A stretch of 64,000 nucleotides of DNA. Source: Argyresthia goedartella (lineage: Eukaryota > Arthropoda > Insecta > Lepidoptera > Argyresthiidae). Positions 1-10,945 of this stretch are shown piece by piece; within the stretch, counting starts at the first letter, position 1; the number at the start of each line of letters is the position of its first letter. The translations under genes were made by a program, and so were the position numbers. The DNA lies in the NCBI GenBank assembly GCA_949825045.1, contig OX463814.1:33932383-33996382 (forward strand), written 5' to 3'. Below the pieces are notes generated by a model. The model worked only from the letters and a program-made list of their open reading frames with translations. It was not told the DNA's origin and made no database searches.

Positions 1-157
1 TACTAGCATTGCTCGTGCTGGAACCCCTTTCCAAACTGTCTAATCTATTCACTATTTCAGATAACATTTGCGTCACCTGTTCTGACGCCATTTCACTTGT
101 GTGTGAAAGTGAATTTTGTGCTACCCGACTATCGTTTTTTCTACGCCGGCCGGCCAT
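1..157 (-). CDS. Partial gag-like N-terminus of an LTR retroelement
   Basis: On the minus strand an ATG at 157-155 opens a frame that stays open to the window edge (52 codons). The product begins with a basic patch (MAGRRRK) followed by a stretch with heptad-like spacing (MLSEIVNRLDSLE), which resembles the start of a retroelement gag. About 190 bp upstream on the same strand lies a sequence that looks like a primer binding site, and beyond that a possible LTR. No zinc knuckle or enzyme is visible because the gene leaves the window. It could also be the N-terminus of an unrelated host protein. Confidence 0.35.
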   Translation of the reverse strand, partial: MAGRRRKNDSRVAQNSLSHTSEMASEQVTQMLSEIVNRLDSLERGSSTSNAS

Positions 158-342
158 TATTCCTATTAAACCGCCGTAGCTCGTACAAAGAATTGTGAAA
201 ACAATGCCCCTTTTTTTGCTTATTTCTTACTTACAAAACTGAACTGTTTAAAATCGTTTCTACGTTGTGTTATTTTTAAAAGTAACGCGTTAGACCTTGA
301 TTCTTTTAGAATATCTAGGTATCAGACTATCTAGGATATCCT

Positions 343-355
343 GGTCACGGCACCA
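343..355 (-). other. Possible tRNA primer binding site
   Basis: The minus strand reads TGGTGCCGTGACC, a 13-mer starting with TGG (complement of a tRNA CCA end), as expected for reverse-transcription priming. It lies a few bases inside the candidate LTR and upstream of the gag-like start. The matching tRNA was not identified. Confidence 0.35.
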
Positions 356-361
356 AAAATC

Positions 362-728
362 TGTACCAGCACCAGGCCAAGGTCGAGCCGCCGCTATCAG
401 TAGCTATGATCGTCTATTCTATCTATCCCAAAATGAGAGGACCCGATTCAGCTGTAAGATTTGTGAGTTAAGAATGATAAGTCTGAATTTCTCGTTCGTC
501 GAGAAGTTCGTTAGGCGTACAATAGTCGAACGAAGTTTGGTTCAGGGAGTTACAGTTTCAAGTTAGACAGAGAAAGCATATATGTCCGCGAGCCGGTAAT
601 TCGCATCAGTCAGCGATGTATTGCGCCAGAACGATCGTTGTTATATTTTATGGATGATGGCACCATCTGGTTTTTGTATATATGGGCGATTGGAACATCT
701 TTTGTTTTAGTTTTAGTGGTCGACCACA
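362..728 (-). repeat. Candidate 5' LTR of the left-edge element
   Basis: This 367-bp stretch begins TGTACC and ends CCACA on the plus strand, so it has TG...CA ends, and it abuts the candidate primer binding site. The second LTR would lie outside the window, so neither the repeat nor a target duplication can be confirmed. The short frame at 297-566 on the plus strand is not considered a gene. Confidence 0.25.
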
Positions 729-1892
729 GTTTATAATATTTGTTTGTGATATCGTATAGATATCCGTCGTAGTTTTACGACGTGGGTACTCAATGATATT
801 TCATGTGCTCGCTAGTAGCGGCTTGTGGTGGTTCCAATTATATATTTGGTTCACGGCAATAACGATCCGAAAAGACCGGTTTACACAATTGCGATTTGAG
901 TTCCGAAATGGGTTCTGAACTAGCGGTTACCTCAAAAGGTCCGTGACGTTTTGAAACCTTCAACTCTGCGCAATTTGAGCTGGATGTTATCGAAACGTAA
1001 GCATTATTGTTTTAGGAGATCTAACCCACACCATAGCGAAGTGCATAGTTCGATAAATACCGAACTATGAATTCCACTAGCCTCAGCACGTCCTGGGCTG
1101 AGCCAAATCATATATACCGACTCAGCTTACACATTAGACCTCCAGCGAAATTTACATTTAATTTAAAAATGCAACTTGAATCCAATCTGACCCAAGGCAA
1201 TGCAAAACACCTACCCGGTCATAAACAATGAACTTTAGACTGTAAATTGATCTCTTCGCGCGTCCCCGACAACACTCAAATGTCAAAATATCAACAGGAT
1301 ATGTTATCTGTGTTGACACCGGTTTAACTTTGTTCTGAATTTGTTATTTCCATCCGCGGAACCTCATCGATCAAACAGTCTCCCTATGCCCTGCCAACCT
1401 AGGTTTAGCCGCAACTAAACTCCTGTCTAGCCTAGTCTAAAAACCTAGTGTTATACCACGTCCATTATCGACACCACTCGAAAATGGTTGAGTTTGATTT
1501 GAATGTGCTTGAATGTTTAACGACTGTGTGTGTGGGAATTACAAAACTCGCTACTCGAAAGGAATGAGGAGAGGATTAGCCCGCGAATATCCTAAGAGCC
1601 AATCCAGGAACCCTATGGTGAAGGAAAAAGGAATTTAGGGTCGCTCCAAGCCCAGACTCAGACTCAGAATAATTGACTTACAAGTTCTTTTCTAACGACC
1701 CAAGGATAGTTTTGGAATTTGGGGTTGGTTGATATAAAGGTAGGAACCGAGGTATATCTCGGCGCTTCAGACACTCACGAAAACCCACTGAAACTTCGCA
1801 ATCACAAATTCGTATAGTTCTGACGCGTAACACGGCAGACAAAACTGTTTAGAACTCGTGAAAGACGACTGTCACAGTAGCTAGACGCTGAG
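729..1892. other. Unassigned spacer
   Basis: No long reading frame, RNA gene or recognisable element was found. If the promoter-like site at 1,893-1,929 is real, this stretch would be the start of its transcript: a donor-like GTGAGT lies on the minus strand near 1,780. Confidence 0.4.
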
Positions 1893-1929
1893 ACTGAATG
1901 CCCTCCCCTCTCATGCTCTGGTATTTATA
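1893..1929 (-). promoter_or_regulatory. Possible arthropod core promoter (TATA plus initiator)
   Basis: On the minus strand TATAAATA (1,929-1,922) is followed by the arthropod initiator TCAGT (1,897-1,893), whose A lies 34 bases after the first T of the TATA box. This spacing fits an insect RNA polymerase II promoter. The downstream sequence has no identified gene, so the promoter could belong to an unrecognised LTR, a noncoding RNA or a 5' exon. Confidence 0.3.
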
Positions 1930-2681
1930 TGCGTCCTTTGCGAACACGCTCTGCCCAAGCGAAGCTTCTTATCACTAACTACACAGGGTCTAATTTCAAC
2001 CATGCCATGCAGATCCGCCGTTCTACAAATTGTGTGTACGCATATTCACTATGATCAACCGTAGGTGATCACTCAAATCATTTGGTACTGCCGATACACA
2101 GAATCTGTTGATCGCTGACCAATAAAAGCTTGTTGCGATTAATTAAGCATTCCCGACCGCTAGGGCGCGTAGCTAAGACCACCAGAATGCTATCCAAACT
2201 AGCGGTGTCAGACCCTCCATATCATACCTCAATCGCAATTGTGTATTTGCAATCAACATAATAGCTTTCTCCGTTCCATAATAACCTTTCATTATTTAGT
2301 TATTCATAATTTTATTCAACGCGCAGCCAAATCGGCTCTGATCTCTACACATCTCGCAGGAATGCGACAAAAAAACTTGGCCTGAAAACTTCCACGAACC
2401 AACCCACGCGTCGGCTCTGTTTTTTTTGCCAACTTTGCCAGTAAGCTACGCAAAACCCCCAAACGTTATCTGAACCGATTCTCGTATTCAAAACAGCGCG
2501 GCGTTGGGCTAGCTCTCTACCACGCAGAATGAAGTATCAAATGTACCGAATCTCGTGTACCATTACAGGGTGTAGGCAGAGACCAAAGACCTCCACCTGC
2601 TATTATTGTTTAGTAATGTGATTGATTAGACGTATCGAAAGTCTTATCTGTTATAATGCGAATCTGGCATTATGGTCACCT
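1930..2681. other. Unassigned spacer
   Basis: AT-rich sequence with no supported gene, RNA or repeat. Confidence 0.4.
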
Positions 2682-3727
2682 CCCATGTAGCACGAAGCTG
2701 CATTATAAGTATACTAAAAAAATCCACACAAGGTCCACATCGGTTCCTTAAGCACTTTTAACGACTTATTAGTGTCCACTCGGACAGCAATAGCTCCTAG
2801 GATATAACGAGACCCAATATAATGCATAATTCTGTACTGCGATTCTATTAAGCGCTACAGAGTCGCCACAGACTCCGTTTTATTCATCATTTAGTAAGTA
2901 GCGTTGGACCATATCAGCTGCAAAAAAGCATTTTGTGCACACAAATAGAGCAGTTTCCTGAATAACGGTTAACAGGTGTACCTTTAAAACACTTGCATTT
3001 CAAAAGAGAACATATGAACCTCTAAACGCAAACTGTAACGATGTGTAGTCCATTAAAAAAAATATAATGCTCTATGCTGCTTAAACGTGCACTTTTACGT
3101 TACATTACTCAGCTGATGGAGTATACTCGTATATCGGCATTAATATAGGCCAAAATTGTACCAAGTGTGACGTTTTATGCAGTTACACAGCAGCGCACTG
3201 CTATAATAGAATTTATATCGGCATTTAGTCTTCTGGTATAAGCATTTGGCATTAAATTAAAGTTAACACCGACAACTCCTTAATCCACCATTTTTAAGTA
3301 AGGCTTTTTGCATTCTTAAGCTAAATATTTACAAGCGTATTGTAAATATTTAGCTTTTATCCATTTGGATTATTTCAGAAATATCGGCTTGAAGCGAATT
3401 AGATAAAAATAAATGAATATGTTTTCATGTTACTACTAGCTTACGTGTAAAATTAATATGTAAAAATCTATTACGTGGAAATGGCTTATTTTATTTTAAA
3501 CGTTTTTCATGTATTTGTGGATATTATAAGAGCACGTGAAATTGTTTAACTAAATATACATTTTAATTCAATCGTACAGCAATGTACCATGTAATTTGTG
3601 CCCAAATTAGAGTAATATCAGCATCCTATGCGCATATAATGCTGTTATGCAGCTATTTTTAGCAGCTAATGTGTCCAAGGTTTACAGTAAAAATGCTGTT
3701 ATACAGCGAACCTTTATGCTACTTGGG
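2682..3727. repeat. Possible ~1-kb MITE-like element
   Basis: The stretch starts CCCATGTAGCA and ends TGCTACTTGGG, which are inverted repeats of 11 bp with one mismatch. Inside are several copies of a 'tcggcatt' motif, several TGCTGTTAT/CAGC words and a perfect palindrome at 3,318-3,356. It has no coding capacity. No target duplication was found, so the ends may be coincidental. Confidence 0.25.
3318..3356. repeat. Perfect 17-bp inverted repeat with 5-nt loop
   Basis: AAGCTAAATATTTACAA (3,318-3,334) is followed by the loop GCGTA and its exact reverse complement (3,340-3,356). It could form a strong hairpin or cruciform. The stem carries the palindromic core AAATATTT. Confidence 0.8.
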
Positions 3728-4649
3728 CAGCACAAAGGTACATCTGTACTTTACCAAGTAGGTAATACTAGAGTATAGTCATGCACCTCTATTATTAGTA
3801 ACTATGTATTATAAGCATCTTATAGGTACCTTCAACTATATAGTATATCTATAGATAGACTAATAGTGGAGGGAGTACAAAATTAATCAGTACGAACTCA
3901 AGGCAATGAGTACTTGTAGGTACTTACCTATATCATATCAATTATTTGTGCTGATGGCGCACTCTAGCTATAGATGGTAAGTGTTATGTTAACTAAGATT
4001 ATGAGTTGCTAAGTTTAATATGGGATTTGAATCAGTTCAAACATATCTACCTTTATGTACATATATGTATATAAGTGGTAGTTATACCTATAGGTATAAA
4101 AAAAAATATGCATCATTAATGATTCACAATATAGTTACAGACATAATTATTACAAAACATTTTGAGTCAGACAAAACAGAAACATCTGAACCTGAGCTAG
4201 GTGATTAACCTGTATTTCAGATTCAGCGCTCTTCCAAGTTACATAATACTTGCTGTAGATAGCAAAGATTGAGAACAGGAAATATATTAATATAAATCTA
4301 ATTCTAAAAGCCAATTATAATTTAAAACATTTAGAATAACTTACAACTAAGATAAATTACATTGAAAACTGCGAGAATTTAGATAACTATTTTACAAAAA
4401 AAGCGGAATTGGTGAGTGTAAGGAAGAACCTCTCTTTGAATATCGTGAGTATGAATGAGTGTGTGTGAGAGGGTGTGTAGAGTTGCACTGATATACTCTT
4501 TTTAAATATGAAACGAATATAAGATATGACTTGGTTATGAATATGAGTGACAAAAATAAGAAGAAATTACTACTTATAGATTTATTATGGTGCGTATAGT
4601 ACAATTTTGAATATCAAAGACAGATAAACCTATCTCATCCTGACATGGT
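3728..4649. other. Unassigned AT-rich spacer
   Basis: No supported gene. A GTGTGTGAGAGGGTGTGTAG stretch near 4,460 resembles one near 51,900 just beyond LINE F, suggesting a shared untranslated-region remnant. Confidence 0.35.
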
Positions 4650-4748
4650 TTGCTGGAAGAGATCTCTTGTTAGAGATAAGCTCGCCTTTGTACACTATTT
4701 TAATATATATCTTGTCAAATAATTATTTGTGTGCAATAAAGAAATTAT
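4650..4748 (+). repeat. LINE/SINE 3' tail remnant
   Basis: The plus strand contains the block GCTGGAAGAGATCTCTTGTT, then CGCCTTTGTACA and finally TGTGCAATAAAG. This order is typical of the 3' untranslated end of a widespread lepidopteran retroposon family. No coding part of that element is attached, so it is a short 3' fragment. Confidence 0.5.
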
Positions 4749-4787
4749 ATATAACTTGTTTAATTATTTTACGAGAAAAAACTAGAG

Positions 4788-5510
4788 CTAGCTGACAATT
4801 TCGAGCAGGTGCTCAGTTTGCTCATAGTTTAAAATTTGGAGAGCATCGAATAAAGCTGTATTTACGTGATGGGTGATAAGGGGGTATATAACTATTTTCC
4901 TACTTAGCCTATTGTATAATAACGGTCCAAGGAAGAGGAAGAATCTATGGGCAAAAGAGGTCCGGAAAACTCGAGAGTGACAGCAGACCCTATCATTACG
5001 GCGACTAGTTATTGAATTGGGGTTAAACGTCATAAGTGAATGTTGTTTTATCACAGTTGAGTAAATAAAAAGTTGCCTAACTGTAAGCACACTACAGGAC
5101 TCAAAAAGAAGCTTAGTTGGGTATAAAACTGGTCGGAAAGTGCAAACCTTTAAGACTGCTCTCTGTGCTCGTTCTAGTTTTAAGAGGTTGGTTTTGGTTG
5201 CACCGCCCCATGATGTTATACAATATGTTAGGACGGATTTACAGAGCGCGATATAAACTCTTTTCATCAAGTTACCATCGGCAACATGTCGCAAGGTTTT
5301 GAACACGTAGATGAGTTTGCGAATTCTTCCACTGATCATCTCAATATGTGGTCCAAAACTTAGACTTTGGTCAATAATTACCCCAAGATATTTAATTTTG
5401 GAGGTTTTAGTTAGAGCAGGACAAGAACAAGAACCAGAAGTAGGGTCAGGACAACGGTGAGCTATCAGGACACCATCAGGGTCTTGAGTATTCCAAATTA
5501 AGAATGACAT
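4788..5510 (-). pseudogene. LINE A reverse transcriptase thumb and C-terminal region
   Basis: A 240-codon open stretch covers the part after the catalytic palm: the KYLGVIID block near residue 40, then SWGGATKTNLLKLERAQR, a segment typical of LINE C-termini. It ends with a TAG stop at 4,788. It is in a different frame from the palm segment upstream, so at least one frameshift lies between 5,510 and 5,583. It acts, in an intact element, in target-primed reverse transcription. No host role is suggested. Confidence 0.75.
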
Positions 5511-5582
5511 AAACTTAGTTTTCTCTGCATTTAAAGTTAATAAATTATTTCTCAGCCATGAGGTAGCTCTATTTAAGCCAGC

Positions 5583-6520
5583 CTATGCAGCATCAAAGGC
5601 ATCCCTCCACGTTTTAGCTGAGAAAAGAAGAGCCGTGTCATCCGCGTAGGTAAAAATCCTTCCCCGATGTAGATCCAGTTCGCAAAGATCATTTATGTAG
5701 ACCAGGAATAAGGTAGGACCAAGAATGCTGCCCTGAGGCACACCATAAGAGATGGGTAAGTCGGTGCTTCGGTGGTTGCCTATCCTGACAAACTGGGTCC
5801 TATCAGTAAGATAATCCTCCAGTAGTTTCAGTTGCAGTCCACGTATACCCATTCTGTCCAATTTGTCCAGTAACAACGGGACAGAGACCGTGTTAAAAGC
5901 CTTGGCAAGATCCAGAAAGATACCCAATACTTTATATCCTCCATCAAGGTTTTTTACAATGTGGTCAGTAAGTTCATGCACTGCATCGCTAGTCGAGATA
6001 TTTTTGCGGAAGCCAAATTGAGAAGCCGACAAGAGGTTATTTCTTTCCAGGTACAGGACAAGTCTATTGTTTACCATTCGCTCAAGCAGCTTGGAGATTG
6101 ATGGAAGGATAGAGATAGGTCGATAATTATTCACACGGTCCCTGTCATTAGACTGTGCATCGGGAGCACCATTGATTTCTTCAGGGTCTCAGGAAAAATG
6201 CCTTGTGAAAGACACAAATTAAAAATGTGCGGTAAGGGGGGAACAAAGAATATTTTATTGTTTTTAAGGATACGATTTGAGATTTGATCCCAGCCCACCG
6301 CACACACGTCTCTCAGATCCACAATCAGTCTTTCTAATTCGGCATGATCAGTCTCAAGCAAGACAAACGACGTGGTTGTTCGCGTTTGTTTAGTAGTCCT
6401 CAGTGGCGCTGCAACGGACGGACATTGAGCTATATTTATTTTTCTAGCCAAGTTTTCTCCTTCGGTCGCAAAAAAGTCATTAACACTGTCAATGGAGACA
6501 GAAACACCTCCCGAACCCAA
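5583..6520 (-). pseudogene. LINE A reverse transcriptase fingers and palm (two frames)
   Basis: Two overlapping frames carry this region. The first (6,520-6,131) holds the linker and the start of the RT (GWDQISNRILK). The second (6,134-5,583) holds NNYRPISILPSISKLLE, QFGFR, LDLAKAFNTV, YGVPQGSILGPTLF and the catalytic TYADDTALL. The frame change near 6,131 and the break after 5,583 show that the gene is dead. The RT copies element RNA at the nicked target. Confidence 0.85.
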
Positions 6521-6793
6521 CAGTTCAGTCGCCGTAGTTCTAGATTTGTTAGTATTTGTAATTTGTTTAATTGCCTTTCATAGTACTTTTGAGTCATTGG
6601 CAGCCTTATCTATTTTATTTCTCTCGTACGTTCTCTTTGTTTTTTTAAGTAAATTATTACAGAAGTTTCTGTACCTCTTATATGTTGTGAGAAAAATGAA
6701 GTTTCCTGGATTATCCTTTGTCTTTTTGTGCAACCGGTCTCTGTTCCTCATATAGCGGATCAGTCCTGGTGTAATCCACGGTTTAATGACCTT

Positions 6794-7420
6794 TTATTTT
6801 CGAGAAAGTTTTATGGTGGTTGAGTTTTGGTCGATGGCTTGTTGAACAAAAGATATAAGATTGTTAAGGGCTTCATTAGGATCCGAGGACGAGAATATCG
6901 GTTGTAAGTCGGCGTTGTTTAGTTGGAGGTTTAGTCTTGCATAGTCGATCCTGGTAGCAGTGGTTTGGAAGAACTCTCGATTATGCTTAATTTTTAGAGA
7001 AAGAACTACTAGTTGATGATCAGTTAAGGTAGAGTTTGTTACCATGGTGATTGCAGGTTTTTTTGATTTTAATAGTACATGATCAAGGCAAGTTCTTTCT
7101 AATCTTGTACGCAAGCAGTGAGCCGGCAGGAGACCATGCGAAACGCACAGATTGAGATATTCATGTGCTCTCGGGTCAAGAGATTCACCAGGAAGAATGT
7201 TTATGTTAATATCCCCTACAATACAAATGGTATTAAGAGATTTGAGGGAATAGAGAATAGTGTTTAGTGATTCGAGAAAGTCTTCTACCTGTTTTTTCGA
7301 AGGAGAGCGGTAAATAGCGACAATAGCAATTTCCGTTCCTATCTTTATTATAAGGCAATTGTAATCTCGGCATATAGGTTCTTCAACTACCGATTTTAAT
7401 TCTTCCTTGACGTATACCAC
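6794..7420 (-). pseudogene. LINE A endonuclease, C-terminal part
   Basis: A 208-codon frame matches the second half of an exonuclease-endonuclease-phosphatase domain. Visible are IAIVAIYRSPS, the GDININIL block (catalytic Asp/Asn) and TDHQLV near residue 135, which carries the terminal Asp-His pair. The N-terminal strand with the metal-binding Glu is absent because the element is truncated. In life the enzyme nicks chromosomal DNA to prime insertion. Confidence 0.8.
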
Positions 7421-7448
7421 GACTCCGTCATTCTGTAGGTATTTTTTT

Positions 7449-7453
7449 TTATA

Positions 7454-7507
<54 letters not shown>

Positions 7508-7528
7508 TACATATATATTGTATATACA
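7449..7528. repeat. (TA)n microsatellite
   Basis: An almost pure TA run with interspersed TATATAC, directly at the truncated 5' end of LINE A. Confidence 0.95.
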
Positions 7529-7639
7529 GTGGTAATACATAATTTATATATGTAGCTAGTTAAAAATAAAAATTCCTTTTGAAATCAGTAGGTCTTCATA
7601 AGATGAATCAAATGAGCTCAAACTCAATGGGTTGACAAG

Positions 7640-7830
7640 GAATACCACGGTTCCTTCTACCACCTTAGAACTCCATCATCAGGTAACAATGATGGGACCA
7701 GGAAAAATTAATAGGGCGTGTCACCACGAATCATGAAGCCCGATCTCGATGGCTTTAGAAGTAGATCTCAAGCTTCCGTCTACTACCTTCCTTCCAGCTC
7801 CATCATCAGGTGATCATGAAGAGATAATTG
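7640..7830. repeat. Two diverged tandem units ending CTCCATCATCAGGT
   Basis: The 14-mer CTCCATCATCAGGT occurs at 7,671-7,684 and 7,798-7,811, each preceded by a related CTTCTACCACCTT / TCTACTACCTTCC stretch. Period is about 127 bp. A similar block (GGTTCCTTCTCCCACC...GGCTCCATC) flanks the truncated 5' end of LINE B at about 10,915. This looks like untranslated sequence of a LINE or SINE. Confidence 0.6.
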
Positions 7831-8137
7831 TCAGGTGCAAAGAACAGGTCTTTTCACGACGAATATAAAGAGCCGAAACTGAGATTGGATAAAATCAAAA
7901 AATCAAAATCAAAATCAAAAATCATTTATTTCCATAGGATGTTGTTACATCACTTAGATCCGTCATTACATTTTTTTGGGTGGATTCACTAACACAATGG
8001 CGGAATCTGTGGAGAAGAGCTCACCGAAGAAACTCCACAGTCATCGCATCTTTTGCGTTTCCTTTTTTAAATAAAATATTGTCAAATTACAAAATGAATG
8101 CCAATTATATATCGAAACAGCCTGTTACTCAAACAAT

Positions 8138-8440
8138 CTATTCCCATGGACATCTGTCCTCTAAGTAATCAGATATCCTATAGTAACCTTTTTTATACAA
8201 TTTCTGTTTTATTATTATTTTAAACTTGTCTAAAGGTAAGTTTTTAATATCAGTAGGGACCTTATTGTAATAGCGTATACAATTGCCTTTAAAATAATTA
8301 CTAATTTTATGTAGTCGGCTTACATAAGCAACCAACTTGTCTTTATTTCTAGTATTAAAATTGTGTATATCACTGTACTTCTCAAAATTAGTTATATTTC
8401 TTTTTACATACACAAGATTGTCATAGACATATTGAGACAC
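8138..8440 (-). pseudogene. LINE B C-terminal region
   Basis: A 100-codon frame with HNFNTRNKDKLV, YFKGNCIRYYNKVPTDIKNL and the end KGYYRISDYLED is typical of the C-terminus of CR1-like LINE proteins. It is separated from the RT by a frame break at 8,440-8,446. It ends with a TAA at 8,164 region upstream of the repeat tail. Confidence 0.7.
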
Positions 8441-8445
8441 AAATG

Positions 8446-9384
8446 TCAGAATATTGATTTCTTTAAACTTTCCCTCAGTGACACTCTAGGCCCTAATCTA
8501 TAAATTGAACGAACAGCCCGTTTCTGCAGAATAAATATACTATAAGCATTCGCAGCGTGACCCCACAATAAAATACCATAGGTCATTAGACTATGAAAGT
8601 AACTAAAGTAGACTAGTCTAGCGGTGTCTACGTCGGTAAGAGCTCTAATTTTTTTAACTGCGAACGCTGCCGAACTCAGTCTGTTCGACAATTTATTTAT
8701 ATGAGGATCCCATTGTAGTTTGGCGTCTAAAGTAATGCCCAAAAAGACAGTCGACTGCACAAGGTCCAATCTCTGTCCTTTTATAAATATGTCTGTAGTT
8801 ACCGGGTTCACATTGGGTAACACGAATTCAATAAATTTAGTTTTCTTTTCATTAAGTAATAAATTGTTAACAGTAAACCAGTTCACTATACTAGAGATAG
8901 CATTGTTTACCTCGTCATAATTTGATTGCTGTCTTTTAACTTTAAATATCAAAGAAGTATCATCGGCAAACAATTCTAACCCATGTTTTGCTTTAACAAG
9001 GTAAGGTAAATCATTAATATATACTAAAATCAAGAAAGGACCAAGAATTGAACCTTGCGGTACGCCCATACTTATTGAAGACCCAGGTAATCTTTTCCCA
9101 TTAACATCGACCATCTGAACCCTATCTGTTAGATGTGACTCCAGAAGGCCAAGTGCCTGATCTTTTACACCATAATGGAGTAACTTCCTGACAAGAGTGT
9201 CATGATGGACGCAATCAAAAGCCTTGGATAGATCGCAGAAGACACCTATTGCATCCATTGCGTCTTCCCAGGCATCAAAAATATTGTCGATTAGTTCAAC
9301 ACCAGCATCGGCTGTTGAACGACCCTTTGTGAAACCAAACTGAGCAATATGAATTAAATTATTGAAATAAAAATGACTTTGCAA
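8446..9384 (-). pseudogene. LINE B reverse transcriptase palm and thumb
   Basis: A 312-codon frame covers AQFGFTKGRSTADAGVELID, GVFCDLSKAFDCVHHD, MGVPQGSILGPFL, LELFADDTSL (catalytic Asp pair) and the LGITLD block. Fingers lie upstream beyond a break at 9,385-9,492, where an in-frame stop interrupts the gene. Sequence matches element C closely up to the RQQS segment, where C is cut off. Confidence 0.85.
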
Positions 9385-9492
9385 TTGATTAAGTATGAGT
9401 TTTTCAAATATTTTGCTAAGCGTTGGTAGTATCGATATGGGTCTAAAATTGGTGAGGTCTGATGTACTACCAGCTTTGAATAAAGGTATAAC

Positions 9493-10905
9493 TTAACTAA
9501 GTTTCATCAAGTCAGGAAACACACCATTATCTATACATTGATTAAATATACAACAAAGGTGAGGTGCAATACAATCTACAATGGAACTAATAATTTTTAC
9601 TGACAGACCATGGGCGTCAGCTGTCTTTTTCATTTCCAGGGATTTAAACGCTTTTACAATGTCTTCATTATTTACGTGCCTAAATTTAAAATCTGTTTTA
9701 CAATCCTCAAAGTTTTGTTTAAGTATAGATTCAGCAGCAGCGGGAGATGAATTTAAAGACTTGGTTGTTGAAACTGGAATGTCCGTAAAGAAATTTTCGA
9801 AAGCTTTTGCTACTTCTAGGTCTGTACTTAGCAATTGATTATCTATCTTAAGCTTGAAGTTATTATGTGTAGCTTTGGCCTTTCCAGTCTCTCTGTATAT
9901 AATTTGCCAAGTCGTTTTCATTACATTGCTACTAGATTCAATTTTGTTTTTAATGAAATTAGATTTAGCTACGGCACAAACGCGTTTAAACATTTTTGAA
10001 TAACTACGAACATAATCTAGAAAGGCCGTATTTTTGTTATATGATTTCTCTTCATAGAGTTCATATAATCTTCGTCTGCTCCTATGAATTCCAACTGTCG
10101 CCCAATCACTAAACAAAGCTTTGTTATTAACTTTTATAGTTTTTGATTTAAATACCGTATCATATTCATTTTTGACAAGGTTAAATACTGAGTTGTACAA
10201 CAAATTTGGATCGTCACTGTATGGTATTTCCCATAGTTTATCTAAAATATTATTCCTGTAGTGTTCAAGCCGAGTGTCACTAACGGGCACACATGTAATA
10301 TTCTCTTTTTGGTCCTTTTTTATTTTAATATTGAATATACCTATCTGACCAGAGTGATCAGAGGTTAATTTATTGATGACCGATTTGAAAATGGGCGTAA
10401 TGTTAGTAAATATATTGTCAATGCAGGTAGCAGATGTTGCAGTAATTCTAGTAGGCTCCAAAAACAGATAGTTCATGTTGTGACATAAAAATCAAGATTT
10501 TAATCTTGTACAAATATTATTATCCTCTAACAGATTAACATTAAAATCACCACAAATTATAAAAAAATTGTTTTTATCGCTGATTTTAATCAACACTTCA
10601 TCCATTTTCTTTTCGAATAAATCAAAGGATGAATCTGGTGGTCTGTATACGCTCATTACAATAAGTTGTTCAAGTTCAATACAGGCTATTTCCATGGTAC
10701 GCTCAACAGACAGGCTCACTATGTCAACTCGTTCCTTATATTTAAAACTATTATTTACAAGTATTAAGGAGCCACCGCGATCAGCTGTTTTTCTGTTGAA
10801 CGAACTAGCAACGTGGTGGTTATTAAAGTTGAACATGAACTGATAACTCTTTAAAAAGTGCTCTGTTATACATAAAATATCAATATTATTACAGTTATAG
10901 TAGAT
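9493..10905 (-). pseudogene. LINE B endonuclease and linker
   Basis: Two frames (10,905-10,492 and 10,476-9,493) carry the endonuclease and linker. Visible are NNIDILCITEHFL, MSVYRPPDSSFD, ICGDFNVNLLEDN and, after the frame break at 10,476-10,492, ITATSATCIDNIFTN and LTSDHSGQ (the Asp-His motif). The linker runs to SIVDCIAPHLC. A stop at 9,493 replaces the path into the RT fingers. The 5' edge near 10,900 abuts a repeat of the CTCCATC type. Confidence 0.8.
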
Positions 10906-10945
10906 AGGATTAGTATGGTTCCTTCTCCCACCGTCGGGCTCCATC

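Larger units (their letters stand above)
4750..7440 (-). mobile_element. LINE A: 5'-truncated non-LTR retrotransposon
   Basis: A minus-strand Jockey/CR1-type LINE with an apurinic-type endonuclease followed by reverse transcriptase, split over frames. It starts inside the endonuclease at about 7,440, next to a (TA)n run, so ORF1 and the endonuclease start are missing; 5' truncation is usual for LINEs. Its protein resembles LINE D (shared GDININIL, YADD and 'LG..ID' blocks), so A and D probably belong to the same clade. The exact clade was not resolved. Confidence 0.8.
7891..10900 (-). mobile_element. LINE B: CR1-like non-LTR retrotransposon, 5' truncated
   Basis: Minus-strand LINE with endonuclease, linker, RT and C-terminal region followed by a 3' tail made of a short tandem repeat (GATTTT-type on the minus strand, 7,891-7,926), as usual for CR1-like elements. 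It lacks ORF1 and the first codons of the endonuclease. Compared with element C (18,846-22,111) it differs only at scattered bases over their shared length, so the family was recently active. It keeps the 3' end that C has lost. Confidence 0.85.

Noticed and set aside
297..566. 89-codon plus-strand frame
   Set aside because: It overlaps the candidate LTR and primer site and has no protein-like features.
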